Assembly: GCA_019113175.1 (NCBI GenBank)
Contig: DXHY01000023.1
Coordinates: 1-43,902, forward strand
From: Candidatus Eisenbergiella stercoravium
GTDB taxonomy: Bacteria; Bacillota; Clostridia; Lachnospirales; Lachnospiraceae
Reading direction: 5' to 3'
Length of the DNA stretch: 43,902 nt
The stretch's first letter is position 1; every line of letters begins with the position of its first letter. Shown in pieces: positions 16,752-24,536 of the stretch. Made by a program: the position numbers and the translations under genes. The notes beneath the pieces were generated by a model that worked only from the letters and a program-made list of their open reading frames with translations, was not told where the DNA came from and did no database searches.

Positions 16752-17957
16752 TCAGTTGTCACCCTTTACAATCGCATAGGTCTGCCTTGCAATGGACAGC
16801 TCCTCATTCGTGGGAATCACAAGCACCTTCGGTCCCGGGCCGGGATTTGAAATCACGACCTCTTCTCCCCGCTTATGATTTGCCACTTCATCAATGGTAA
16901 TGTTCATATACATGAGATGCTGAAGGATTCTGTCACGAATGATCGGACTGTTTTCTCCCACACCAGCCGTAAAGCAGATTGCATCCACACCATTCATCTC
17001 TGCCGTATAAGCGCCGATATACTTAATTACGCTGTGAATATATACCTCCATCGCGCGCTTCGCATTCTCATTTCCTGCCTCGTAGGCATCCTCCAGATCA
17101 CGAAAATCGGAGGAAAAACCATCAGACAGACCATAAACCCCGGATTCCTTATTCAGCATGCGGAGAATCTCGCTGACACTCTTTCCTTCCTTGTTCGCGA
17201 TAAATTCTACGATGGCAGGATCAATATCGCCGCTTCTGGTCCCCATGACCAGTCCCTCCAGAGGGGTAAGTCCCATGGAGGTATCCAAACATTTTCCGTT
17301 CTTTACCGCAGAAATGGAGGCTCCGTTTCCCAGATGGCAGACAATGATTTTCAGCTCTTCAACAGGCCTTCCCAACACGGCCGCTGCACGGGATGACACA
17401 TATTCATGGCTGGTTCCGTGAAAGCCGTATCTTCTTACGCGATAATCCCTGTAATAACGGTAAGGAATCGCATACAGATAGGATTCCTCCGGCATGGTCT
17501 GATGAAATGCCGTATCAAAAACCGCCACCATCGGCACAGAAGGCATCAAAGCCTCGCACGCTTCGATTCCGATCAGGTTGGCCGGATTGTGCAGAGGTGC
17601 AAGATCACTGCAGTCCGCAATCGCCTTCTTTACCTCATCCGTAATCAATGTTGCTTTGGAAAAATTCTCTCCGCCATGAACAATACGATGTCCCACCGCA
17701 CCGATCTCAGACAGATCCTTCACCGCTCCGTAATCCGGATTCGTCAATGTCTTCAGCACCAGACTGACTGCTTCCTTATGGTCCTTCATTTCCGCTTCAG
17801 TGATCTGTTTTTTTCCGCCGGCGGGCGTATACACCAGCCGGCTTCCGTCAATCCCGATTCTTTCGCATAATCCCTTTGCGGTCAGCTTCTCACTCTGCGC
17901 ATCGATGAGCTGAAATTTCAGCGAGGAGCTGCCGCAGTTTATTACCAGAATATTCAT
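16752..17957 (-). CDS. ackA: Acetate kinase
   Basis: 401 aa, normal length. It interconverts acetyl phosphate and ADP with acetate and ATP, the last step of fermentative acetate formation. ASKHA-fold signatures are all present: NCGSSSLKFQLID at the N-terminus, RIVHGGENFS, CHLGNGASISAVKNG, the substrate loop GLVMGTRSGDIDP and FTAGVGENS near residue 325. It lies 92 nt downstream of pta on the same strand. The spacer holds an AAAACC/GGTTTT hairpin and then GCCGC-TTTT-GCGGC followed by GGAAAATATGAGGTAAGCA and the start, a copy of the leader motif discussed in the findings. Confidence 0.98.
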   Translation of the reverse strand: MNILVINCGSSSLKFQLIDAQSEKLTAKGLCERIGIDGSRLVYTPAGGKKQITEAEMKDHKEAVSLVLKTLTNPDYGAVKDLSEIGAVGHRIVHGGENFSKATLITDEVKKAIADCSDLAPLHNPANLIGIEACEALMPSVPMVAVFDTAFHQTMPEESYLYAIPYRYYRDYRVRRYGFHGTSHEYVSSRAAAVLGRPVEELKIIVCHLGNGASISAVKNGKCLDTSMGLTPLEGLVMGTRSGDIDPAIVEFIANKEGKSVSEILRMLNKESGVYGLSDGFSSDFRDLEDAYEAGNENAKRAMEVYIHSVIKYIGAYTAEMNGVDAICFTAGVGENSPIIRDRILQHLMYMNITIDEVANHKRGEEVVISNPGPGPKVLVIPTNEELSIARQTYAIVKGDN

Positions 17958-18049
17958 TGCTTACCTCATATTTTCCGCCGCAAAAGCGGCATGTAAACCC
18001 TCATAAAACCTTCCTTCCGTCCGGTTTTCCCCAGTATTATCCTTTCTTT

Positions 18050-19051
18050 TTAAGCGAGCTGCGCCTGTACTGCAGTCAGCGCTACCACGCCCACGATATC
18101 CTGCCAGTCGCAACCTCTGGACAGATCGTTGACCGGCTTTGCGATTCCCTGCAGCATCGGGCCGTAAGCCTCTGCCTTACCGAGACGCTCAACCAGCTTG
18201 TAACCGATATTTCCTGCATCCAGATTCGGGAAAATCAGCACATTTGCCTTGCCGGCCACCTCGCTTCCGGGAGCCTTGGATTTAGCCACCTTGGGAACCA
18301 GAGCCGCATCGGTCTGCAGTTCGCCATCCAGCGTCAGATGAGGATACTCCTCATGAGCGATCTCCACCGCCTTCACCACCTTATCAACCAGCGCATGATG
18401 AGCGCTTCCCTTCGTGGAGTGGGAAAGCATTGCAATAATGGGCTTTGCACCGATCAGCTGCTTGAAGCTCTTTGCGCTGGTGTCTGCAATCGCGGCCAGC
18501 TCTTCCGAGGTGGGATCCTGATTCAGTCCGCAGTCTGCGAACAGGAAGGTTCCATGCTCACCATATTCACAATCCGGCACGTCCAGAATGAAGAAGGCAG
18601 AAACCAGTTTTACGCCCGGAGCCGTCCGCAGAATCTGCAGAGACGGACGCAGCACATCGGCCGTTGCATGACAGGCGCCTGCTACCATTCCGTCTGCATC
18701 GTTCGCCTTTACCATCACCACACCGAAGGTCAGCGGATCTTCCAGAAGCCTCTTTCTGGCCTCTTCCAGCGTCATTCCCTTTGCTTTTCTCGTCTCGTAC
18801 AGCAGCTGCGCATATTCCTCAAACTTCTCGGTCTTGGTAGGATCTACAACCTTAACCCCGGTCAGATCCACCTCCAGCCAGCCTGCGCCGTCCATAATCT
18901 TCTCTTCATTGCCCACCATGATGATGTTGGCAATTCCCTCTTCCAGCACATGTGCTGCCGCGATCAGTGTTCTCTTGTCGTTCGTCTCGGGCATTACAAT
19001 CGTTTTCTTATCGGCCCTTGCTTTCTCTTTAATGATGTCAATATAAGACAT
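18050..19051 (-). CDS. pta: Phosphate acetyltransferase
   Basis: 333 aa, the short single-domain Pta form typical of Firmicutes. It converts acetyl-CoA and phosphate to acetyl phosphate for AckA. Visible blocks are IVMPETNDKRTLIAAAHVLE, the conserved VKANDADGMVAGACHATADV and the C-terminal NVLIFPNLDAGNIGYKLVER. It is first gene of pta-ackA, with AAAGGAG upstream and a good promoter 60 nt before the start. Nothing unusual is seen in the protein. Confidence 0.98.
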   Translation of the reverse strand: MSYIDIIKEKARADKKTIVMPETNDKRTLIAAAHVLEEGIANIIMVGNEEKIMDGAGWLEVDLTGVKVVDPTKTEKFEEYAQLLYETRKAKGMTLEEARKRLLEDPLTFGVVMVKANDADGMVAGACHATADVLRPSLQILRTAPGVKLVSAFFILDVPDCEYGEHGTFLFADCGLNQDPTSEELAAIADTSAKSFKQLIGAKPIIAMLSHSTKGSAHHALVDKVVKAVEIAHEEYPHLTLDGELQTDAALVPKVAKSKAPGSEVAGKANVLIFPNLDAGNIGYKLVERLGKAEAYGPMLQGIAKPVNDLSRGCDWQDIVGVVALTAVQAQLA

Positions 19052-19110
19052 GTTTTTTACTCCTTTCCTCGTTTCCGTTTTCTTCTGTCTTTCACCTTAG
19101 TCTGATTAAA

Positions 19111-19139
19111 ATTATAACGGAATTTTCCATTGTATACAA
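19111..19139 (-). promoter_or_regulatory. Promoter of pta-ackA
   Basis: TTGTAT (19139-19134), a 17-bp spacer and TATAAT (19116-19111). Two copies of the palindrome TTGTACAA (19159-19166 and 19209-19216) lie just upstream, exactly 50 bp apart, and may bind a regulator. Confidence 0.8.
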
Positions 19140-19227
19140 GTTTCTTTTCCTGAATTTATTGTACAAAATCTTGCACATATCGCAATTTCCCCCAAATTGT
19201 TCGTGATGTTGTACAATTAAGCCATGC

Positions 19228-19292
19228 AGAAGAAAGAATGCAGACTGCCCGATCGAGCTTGCTCGTATAGGGCGGTCTGCATTCTTTCTTCT
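19228..19292. repeat. 23-bp stem hairpin with internal hairpin
   Basis: 19228-19250 pairs with 19270-19292 over 23 positions with one wobble. The loop contains CGAGC-TT-GCTCG (19254-19265). No T run follows on the plus side, so it is not a standard terminator. It sits between the divergent pta and tmcAL genes, directly before the duplicated element. Confidence 0.8.
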
Positions 19293-19504
19293 ATAGGGCG
19301 CAGCCCTCAAGTCCGGGGTGACCGTCAGGGCATCCCGGACTTGGCATGGCGCAGCCAGCCAGTACCTCTCCCCTCAACCGTGCAAGCTTGCTTGCAAAGG
19401 GCTGATGAATGTTTCCTTCCTATAGGGCGCAAGCCCTCAAGCCGGAGGCTGCCCGCAGGGCGGCTCAGGCCTGGCATGGCGCAGCCAGCCAGTACCTCTC
19501 CCCT
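19291..19504 (+). repeat. Tandem duplicated three-hairpin element
   Basis: Two units, 19291-19374 and 19420-19504. Both start CTATAGGGCGC and end in an identical 33-base segment (19342-19374 and 19472-19504, offset 130). Each unit has a GGGC/GCCC hairpin, a longer middle hairpin and a TGGC/GCCA hairpin. The middle hairpins differ in sequence (AAGTCCGGG/CCCGGACTT, 19309-19342, against a GAGGCTGCCC/GGGCGGCTC stem, 19446-19466) but both fold, which suggests selection on RNA or DNA structure. The strand is a guess. Confidence 0.7.
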
Positions 19505-19591
19505 GTTCAAATACATCCATCCATGATATGATAGTTACAGCCTGCCCACGGACCGGCAGCTGATGCTGAGAGAAGGAACGGAGCCATACCC

Positions 19592-20932
19592 ATGACAGTT
19601 ACTGGAATCATTGCGGAATACAATCCGCTTCATAAAGGACACGAATATCAGCTGAAGGAAGCACGCCGCCTCACCGGGGCGGACTATATCATCGTGGTCA
19701 TGAGCGGCTGCTTCACCCAGCGGGGAACACCCGCAGTCCTGGACAAGTACGAGCGGGCACGCATGGCCCTTTCCTGCGGCGCGGATCTGGTGCTGGAGCT
19801 TCCGGTGCGGTTTGCCTGCGCCAGTGCGGAATATTTCGCCTCCGGAGCGGTCTCCGTTCTGAACCGGCTGGGCTGTGTGGATTATCTATGCTTCGGAAGC
19901 GAGTGCGGGGATACACAGGCTCTTCTTTCTGCCGCCGCCCTGCTGTCCCGCGCAGAAAGGACACCGGAATATCATCAAAAGCTGCAAGAGGCGCAGAAGG
20001 CAGGGCTTTCTTTTCCCGCCGCAAGGAGCAGGGCTCTGGAAAGCCTTTGGGGAAAGCTTTCCGGGGACTTTTCCGAAGCCGCTTCCTCCCTGTTTTCCCT
20101 TCCAAACAACATCCTGGGAATCGAATACTGCCGGGCACTGATGGCTCTGCATAGCCCGATCCATCCGTTTTCCATCAGGCGGAAGGGAAATTACCATGAC
20201 ACAGGACTGAAGGAAACGCCCGCAAATGACCCATTTGCATCGGATGCATCCTTCAGCTCCGCTTCCGCCATCCGTGCCGCCATGCAGAGAACAGACGAGA
20301 CTGCCGCGGCAGAAACGAAGGAAAGGCTTTTTTCCAGCCTTCCTGCCGCATCATACCGCCTCCTTTTTGAAAGGACCGACGGACGCGGAATCGTGACGGA
20401 AGAGGATTTTTCCCCGCTTCTGCGCTACCATCTGCTTCAGCTTCTGGAGGGCGGCAGCATCGGGAAACCGTCTCCGCTCACGACCTTTACAGATGTTACT
20501 CCTTCCCTCGCGGATAAGATCGGAAATTCTCTCTACTCCTTTACAGGCTGGGATGACTTCTGTCTGCGGCTTCGCTCCAGAGACCTTCCCTACACGCGGG
20601 CGAGCCGCAGCCTCTGTCATATCCTGCTGAACCTCCGGCAGAAAATGCTTGATGAGAGCAAGGCTGAGGGATTTCCCGTTTATCTGCGCATGCTCGGCTT
20701 TTCGGAACGGGCACTTCCGCTTCTTGGCATCATAAAAAAGCAGGCCTCATCTTCTCTGTTCTCCCGCCTTCCGGCGGCCAGAGAGCAGCTTTCACCGACC
20801 CTTCTTCCTCTTCTGGAAGAAGAAATCAGGGCCTCCCATATTTACCAGACTGTCGTCTCCGGCAAATATGGAACGCCCTTTCTGCACGAATATCAGAGAC
20901 AGATCATCACGCCGCTCTTCCCTGGGCCGTAA
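19592..20932 (+). CDS. tmcAL: tRNA(Met) cytidine acetate ligase
   Basis: 446 aa of the TmcAL (YlbM, DUF795) family. It uses ATP and acetate, via acetyl-adenylate, to form N4-acetylcytidine at the wobble position of elongator tRNA-Met. The nucleotidyltransferase N-terminus reads MTVTGIIAEYNPLHKGHEYQ, with the HxGH element in HKGH; VVMSGCFTQRGTPAVLDKYE and GADLVLELPVRFACASAEYF follow. The C-terminal helical half contains the IRKGNYHD-like SIRRKGNYHDTG. Its position back to back with pta-ackA, the acetate-producing genes, fits its use of acetate. GGAACGGAG lies upstream. It is convergent with the PFL gene. Confidence 0.95.
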   Translation: MTVTGIIAEYNPLHKGHEYQLKEARRLTGADYIIVVMSGCFTQRGTPAVLDKYERARMALSCGADLVLELPVRFACASAEYFASGAVSVLNRLGCVDYLCFGSECGDTQALLSAAALLSRAERTPEYHQKLQEAQKAGLSFPAARSRALESLWGKLSGDFSEAASSLFSLPNNILGIEYCRALMALHSPIHPFSIRRKGNYHDTGLKETPANDPFASDASFSSASAIRAAMQRTDETAAAETKERLFSSLPAASYRLLFERTDGRGIVTEEDFSPLLRYHLLQLLEGGSIGKPSPLTTFTDVTPSLADKIGNSLYSFTGWDDFCLRLRSRDLPYTRASRSLCHILLNLRQKMLDESKAEGFPVYLRMLGFSERALPLLGIIKKQASSSLFSRLPAAREQLSPTLLPLLEEEIRASHIYQTVVSGKYGTPFLHEYQRQIITPLFPGP

Positions 20933-20945
20933 CCCCGGAAGAGCG
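20913..20945 (+). terminator. Possible terminator overlapping the tmcAL end
   Basis: A 9-bp stem CGCTCTTCC/GGAAGAGCG (20913-20921 with 20937-20945) spans the tmcAL stop codon. The T content after it is weak (TTTT from 20960), so termination is only possible. Confidence 0.4.
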
Positions 20946-20990
20946 GGCAATCTGAAGGCTTTTCGTTGCATTTCGTTTCTGTCTGTTTTT

Positions 20991-22355
20991 TCAGTTTTTA
21001 AAGCTGTGGATGGGGGCCGGAATTCTTCCCTTTCTGCTGACAAAGGCCTCACAGCCAAAGGAATTGACCGGCATGACGGGCGCATGGCCCAGCAGTCCGC
21101 CGAATTCCGCATGGTCTCCGACCGTCTTTCCGATAACAGGAATCAGACGGGCCGCCGTGGTCTTCTGGTTGACCATGCCGATGGCCATTTCGTCTGCGAT
21201 GATACCTGAAATGGTGGATGCCTTCGTATCTCCCGGTATGGCGATCATGTCAAGTCCCACGGAGCAGACACAGGTCATCGCTTCCAGCTTTTCCAGAGAA
21301 AGAGCTCCCGCGGAAACTGCGTCGATCATACCCTGATCCTCGCTCACCGGAATGAACGCGCCACTTAAGCCCCCCACATAGGAGGAAGCCATCACACCAC
21401 CCTTTTTCACCTGATCGTTCAGAAGCGCCAGAGCAGCCGTGGTTCCAGGCGCGCCCGCATGCTCCAGCCCAATCTCGCAGAGAATGTCCGCCACGCTGTC
21501 GCCGATGGCAGGGGTGGGAGCAAGGGACAGATCCACAATACCGAACGGAATATCCATCCGTCTGGATGCCTCTCTTGCCACCAGCTGACCCACACGAGTC
21601 ACCTTGAAGGCTGTTTTCTTGATCGTCTCACAAAGCACCTCAAAGCTCTCTCCCCGCACCTTTTCCAACGCCGTTTTCACCACGCCCGGACCGCTGACGC
21701 CTACGTTGATGACCATATCCGCCTCAGTCACGCCATGGAAGGCTCCGGCCATGAACGGGTTATCGTCCGGCGCGTTGCAGAAAGCCACCAGCTTTGTACA
21801 GGCCGAGGAATCCGTATCCGCCGTCAGATGTGCCGCCTCCAGAATGATCTCTCCCATCAGACGCACCGCATCCATGTTGATGCCCGTTTTGGTGGATCCC
21901 AGATTGACCGAGCTGCATACCCGTTCAGTAGACGCGAGCGCCTGCGGAATGGAACGGATCATCAGCTCATCCGCGGGGGTCATCCCCTTGGACACAAGAG
22001 CGGAATAACCGCCGATAAAATTCACGCCCACTTCCTTCGCCGCCGCATCAAGCGTCTGCGCAATCCGGACAAAATCTTCCTTTGTCCTGCAGGCTGCGCT
22101 TCCGATCAGAGCGATGGGCGTCACGGAAATTCTTTTGTTTACAATTGGAATCCCGAATTCCGCGGAAATTTCCTCGCCGGTCTTCACCAGGTTCCTCGCC
22201 GCACGGGTAATTTTCTCATACACCCTGCGGTTCAGCTCATCCAGATCAGAATCGATGCAGTCAAGAAGGCTGATTCCCAGCGTGATGGTCCGAACATCCA
22301 GATTTTCCTTCTCGATCATTTTGTTGGTTTCATTTACTTCAAATATGTTGATCAT
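20991..22355 (-). CDS. PFL-like family protein (UPF0210)
   Basis: About 454 aa of the UPF0210/DUF711 family, structurally related to pyruvate formate-lyase-type proteins but lacking a known reaction. Recognisable segments are [20 protein letters not shown] at the start, [13 protein letters not shown], then [20 protein letters not shown], and [20 protein letters not shown] near the end. It lies downstream of an ACT-domain gene; this ACT-UPF0210 pair is widely conserved in Firmicutes and archaea, which implies a shared regulatory or metabolic job. ATG 22355 has GGGAGG upstream and is preferred over the TTG at 22373. A 9-bp GAAATCGCC/GGCGATTTC hairpin (22451-22471) lies in the leader. Confidence 0.9.
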   Translation of the reverse strand: MINIFEVNETNKMIEKENLDVRTITLGISLLDCIDSDLDELNRRVYEKITRAARNLVKTGEEISAEFGIPIVNKRISVTPIALIGSAACRTKEDFVRIAQTLDAAAKEVGVNFIGGYSALVSKGMTPADELMIRSIPQALASTERVCSSVNLGSTKTGINMDAVRLMGEIILEAAHLTADTDSSACTKLVAFCNAPDDNPFMAGAFHGVTEADMVINVGVSGPGVVKTALEKVRGESFEVLCETIKKTAFKVTRVGQLVAREASRRMDIPFGIVDLSLAPTPAIGDSVADILCEIGLEHAGAPGTTAALALLNDQVKKGGVMASSYVGGLSGAFIPVSEDQGMIDAVSAGALSLEKLEAMTCVCSVGLDMIAIPGDTKASTISGIIADEMAIGMVNQKTTAARLIPVIGKTVGDHAEFGGLLGHAPVMPVNSFGCEAFVSRKGRIPAPIHSFKN

Positions 22356-22570
22356 GGCATCCTCCCATTCCAAAGCGAATTTTTCAGATTGTTTTACAGT
22401 TCATACCACGCCGTTCACAAAGCCGCCCTTCCCGCTTTCCGCAGCTTCGAGAAATCGCCTTTGGCGATTTCCTGTTCACTGGATGGCCGCTCCTTTCCTC
22501 AGTCAGGATCAGACATCTGCTCATGCAAGCACGGCATCTTTCTGAACCTGACTGACGAATGAACCGTATT

Positions 22571-22843
22571 TTAGATTCTGTGCATCTGACTGAAAATTTC
22601 TTCGCTCTGGCATTTGATAATCACACCGATCTGCTCTCCGAGCTTCGTAAGCTCCTCTGCGATCTCTCCGAAGCTCTTTCCCGCCCGGTTCATATCCACG
22701 ATCATCATCATGTTGAAATACTCCTGCACGATGGTCTGGCTGATATCCAGAATATTGATATTATTTTCCGCCAGATAGGTGCAGACTCTTGCGATGATCC
22801 CCACAGTGTCATGTCCAACTACCGTAATGATGGTTCTTTTCAT
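22571..22843 (-). CDS. Stand-alone ACT domain protein (UPF0237)
   Basis: 90 aa, one ACT domain: MKRTIITVVGHDTVGIIARV, then the NINILDISQTIVQEYFNMMM strand-helix-strand. Such proteins bind amino acids or similar ligands and act as sensors, like GcvR. Its partner is the UPF0210 protein downstream, 215 nt away. The start at 22843 has GGAGGT and the conserved beginning; the frame extends to 23080 only through a 220-nt hairpin-filled leader and that part is not coding. Confidence 0.93.
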   Translation of the reverse strand: MKRTIITVVGHDTVGIIARVCTYLAENNINILDISQTIVQEYFNMMMIVDMNRAGKSFGEIAEELTKLGEQIGVIIKCQSEEIFSQMHRI

Positions 22844-22855
22844 GATTACCTCCGT

Positions 22856-22987
22856 GTCGAAGCGCTTTTTGCTCCGACCGCGCGAAAAAATCGCATACAT
22901 ATTTTTTCCGCTGCGATCACAGCAGTTTTGCGGCGCTCCGACGCAAAACCGCCGAGTGAAAAATGCGCCATCAGGTGCATTTTTCAC
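22856..22987 (-). promoter_or_regulatory. Multi-hairpin leader of the ACT-UPF0210 pair
   Basis: Reading on the minus strand, hairpins are: GTGAAAAATGC/GCATTTTTCAC (22987-22977 with 22966-22956), GCGGTTTTGCG/CGCAAAACTGC (22952-22942 with 22932-22922), a smaller element with AAAAAT/ATTTTTT (about 22915-22883), and GTCGGAGC/GCTTCGAC (22878-22871 with 22863-22856). ACGGAGGT follows directly. The first or third could terminate transcription, so attenuation is possible. Confidence 0.55.
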
Positions 22988-23066
22988 ACTCTCCTCCATT
23001 CTGATCATAACGCCGCCGTATTTCCCGTCCGTACAGCGATCCGGGAAATGCAGCAGGCATTTTTCT

Positions 23067-23867
23067 TTACGCGATCTCAATCACTTGCGAAACTTCGCTT
23101 CTTCTAGCCACCTGGATCGGAAAATCTCCCGCTTTGTAAGGGCTGTCCGCCTGATTGATCTCCAGCCGCACCGTCTCATAGGCAAGCTGAGGCATATTGT
23201 TCTCCTTACTGAGATGCCCAAGGACAATATATTTCAGATTGTCGTGCAGAAGGCGGCACAAAAGCCGCCCGGAATTTTCATTGGACAGATGTCCTCTGTC
23301 CCCCAGAATCCGCTGCTTGAGCGGATAAGGGTAAGGTCCCACCTGCAGCATGTTCACGTCATGGTTCGCTTCCAGAAGAAGGGCATCCATCCCCTTCAGA
23401 CATTCCACCGTATAATCATTATAGGTACCGAGATCAGTCACCACACCAATCTTCTGCTTCCCGTGGGAAAATCTGTACGCCACCGGATCCGCTGCATCGT
23501 GAGAAATGCGCATGGGATTTACCGTAATGTCCTTAATGGTGAAACTCTCATCCGCGCATACCGTCTGAAACAGATCCCCGTCAATCGCCCCCAGGCTCTT
23601 ACAGCGGCAGATCGCCTCCACCGTTTTGGGCGTCGCATAAATGGGAACATTGTATTTCCGTGAAAATACGCCCAGCCCGCTGATGTGATCACTGTGCTCA
23701 TGGGTGATAAACACCGCGTCCAATTCACCGGGGTCTATTCCCAGACTGTGAAGTCCTTCCTCTGTCCGTTTCCTGCTGATTCCCACATCCACCAGAACAT
23801 GAGTGGTATCTGTTCCCACATAAATACAGTTTCCACTGCTGCCGCTTGCAATGCTGCATAGTCTCAT
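23067..23867 (-). CDS. walJ: MBL-fold hydrolase, WalJ/YycJ type
   Basis: 266 aa metallo-beta-lactamase-fold protein. Metal ligands are FITHEHSDHISGLG (HxHxDH), HDAADPV, TDLGTYND and LGHLSKENN. The start MRLCSIASGSSGNCIYVGTD is characteristic of the YycJ/WalJ group, a predicted exonuclease linked to cell division and DNA repair in Firmicutes. There is no WalRK system here; instead it follows coaE and polA, 32 nt after coaE, consistent with a repair and replication cluster. ATG 23867 gives the family start; AAGGAG is about 12 nt upstream, rather far. The frame is open to 23930 inside coaE. Confidence 0.88.
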   Translation of the reverse strand: MRLCSIASGSSGNCIYVGTDTTHVLVDVGISRKRTEEGLHSLGIDPGELDAVFITHEHSDHISGLGVFSRKYNVPIYATPKTVEAICRCKSLGAIDGDLFQTVCADESFTIKDITVNPMRISHDAADPVAYRFSHGKQKIGVVTDLGTYNDYTVECLKGMDALLLEANHDVNMLQVGPYPYPLKQRILGDRGHLSNENSGRLLCRLLHDNLKYIVLGHLSKENNMPQLAYETVRLEINQADSPYKAGDFPIQVARRSEVSQVIEIA

Positions 23868-23899
23868 AGCCGTTTTCTTCTCCTTCAGTCTTTCCTGTA

Positions 23900-24526
23900 T
23901 TAATATGCCATATTCCGGCCGTTCCTGCAAGCTTCTTCTTTCCGCAGAGCTGCCAGAAGCTGCCGCCTGGTCTCCAGCAGATCTCCGTTATTCTCGATGA
24001 CCACACTGCAGTGCGCACGAAAATCCGCCTCACTCAGCTGGCTTTCAAATATCTGCCGGATTTTTTCATCCGAATAGCCCCTGCTTTCCTTAAGACGCGC
24101 GGTTCGTACTGACTCATCCGCATGAACATACCACAGTTCATCCAGAATTGCTTCATAGCCGCACTCTATGAGAAGCGCAGCTTCCAGGAAAAAATAATCC
24201 GCTTCACCCTTTTTGCGTTCACTTGCCACCTGCTCCAGAATGTACCGCTTTACCTCCGGATGAATGATATTGTTTACCCGGTCAAGAAGAGAAGGATCTG
24301 AAAAAATCATTCCTGCCATCTTCTTTTTATCAATGGTGCCGTCTGCAGCGAGCACCTGCCGGCCCAAAAGTTCAACCAGCCGTTCGTAGCAGGGCTGTCC
24401 CGGAAGCTTTACCTCGTTTCCCACCTCATCGGCAGGAAGCACCCGGCAGCGGCAGAGTTCCTTCAGGAGTCCCAGGACCTCCGTCTTTCCGGCTCCCACG
24501 CCACCCGTAATTCCTATCAGTTTCAT
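23900..24526 (-). CDS. coaE: Dephospho-CoA kinase
   Basis: 208 aa, normal length. It phosphorylates dephospho-CoA in the last step of CoA synthesis. The P-loop GITGGVGAGKTEVL is at the N-terminus, DEVGNEV matches the substrate-binding DADxxxxxL region with a changed middle, and the FFLEAALLIECGYE segment matches the usual DVPLLFE block. The lid region RLKESRGYSDEKIRQI fits. It starts 11 nt after polA, and the polA-coaE order is common in Gram-positive bacteria, where MutM often sits between them; MutM is absent here. Confidence 0.96.
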   Translation of the reverse strand: MKLIGITGGVGAGKTEVLGLLKELCRCRVLPADEVGNEVKLPGQPCYERLVELLGRQVLAADGTIDKKKMAGMIFSDPSLLDRVNNIIHPEVKRYILEQVASERKKGEADYFFLEAALLIECGYEAILDELWYVHADESVRTARLKESRGYSDEKIRQIFESQLSEADFRAHCSVVIENNGDLLETRRQLLAALRKEEACRNGRNMAY

Positions 24527-24536
24527 TTTCTTTTAC

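Noticed and set aside
17957-19105. 382-codon plus-strand open frame opposite pta
   Set aside because: Antisense shadow; pta is intact and has its own promoter and ribosome site on the other strand.
19291-19504. CRISPR array
   Set aside because: Only two long units with internal hairpins and no regular spacers or cas genes.
22451-22471. Terminator between the ACT and UPF0210 genes
   Set aside because: The GAAATCGCC/GGCGATTTC stem has no U run on the minus strand and both genes are conserved as a pair.
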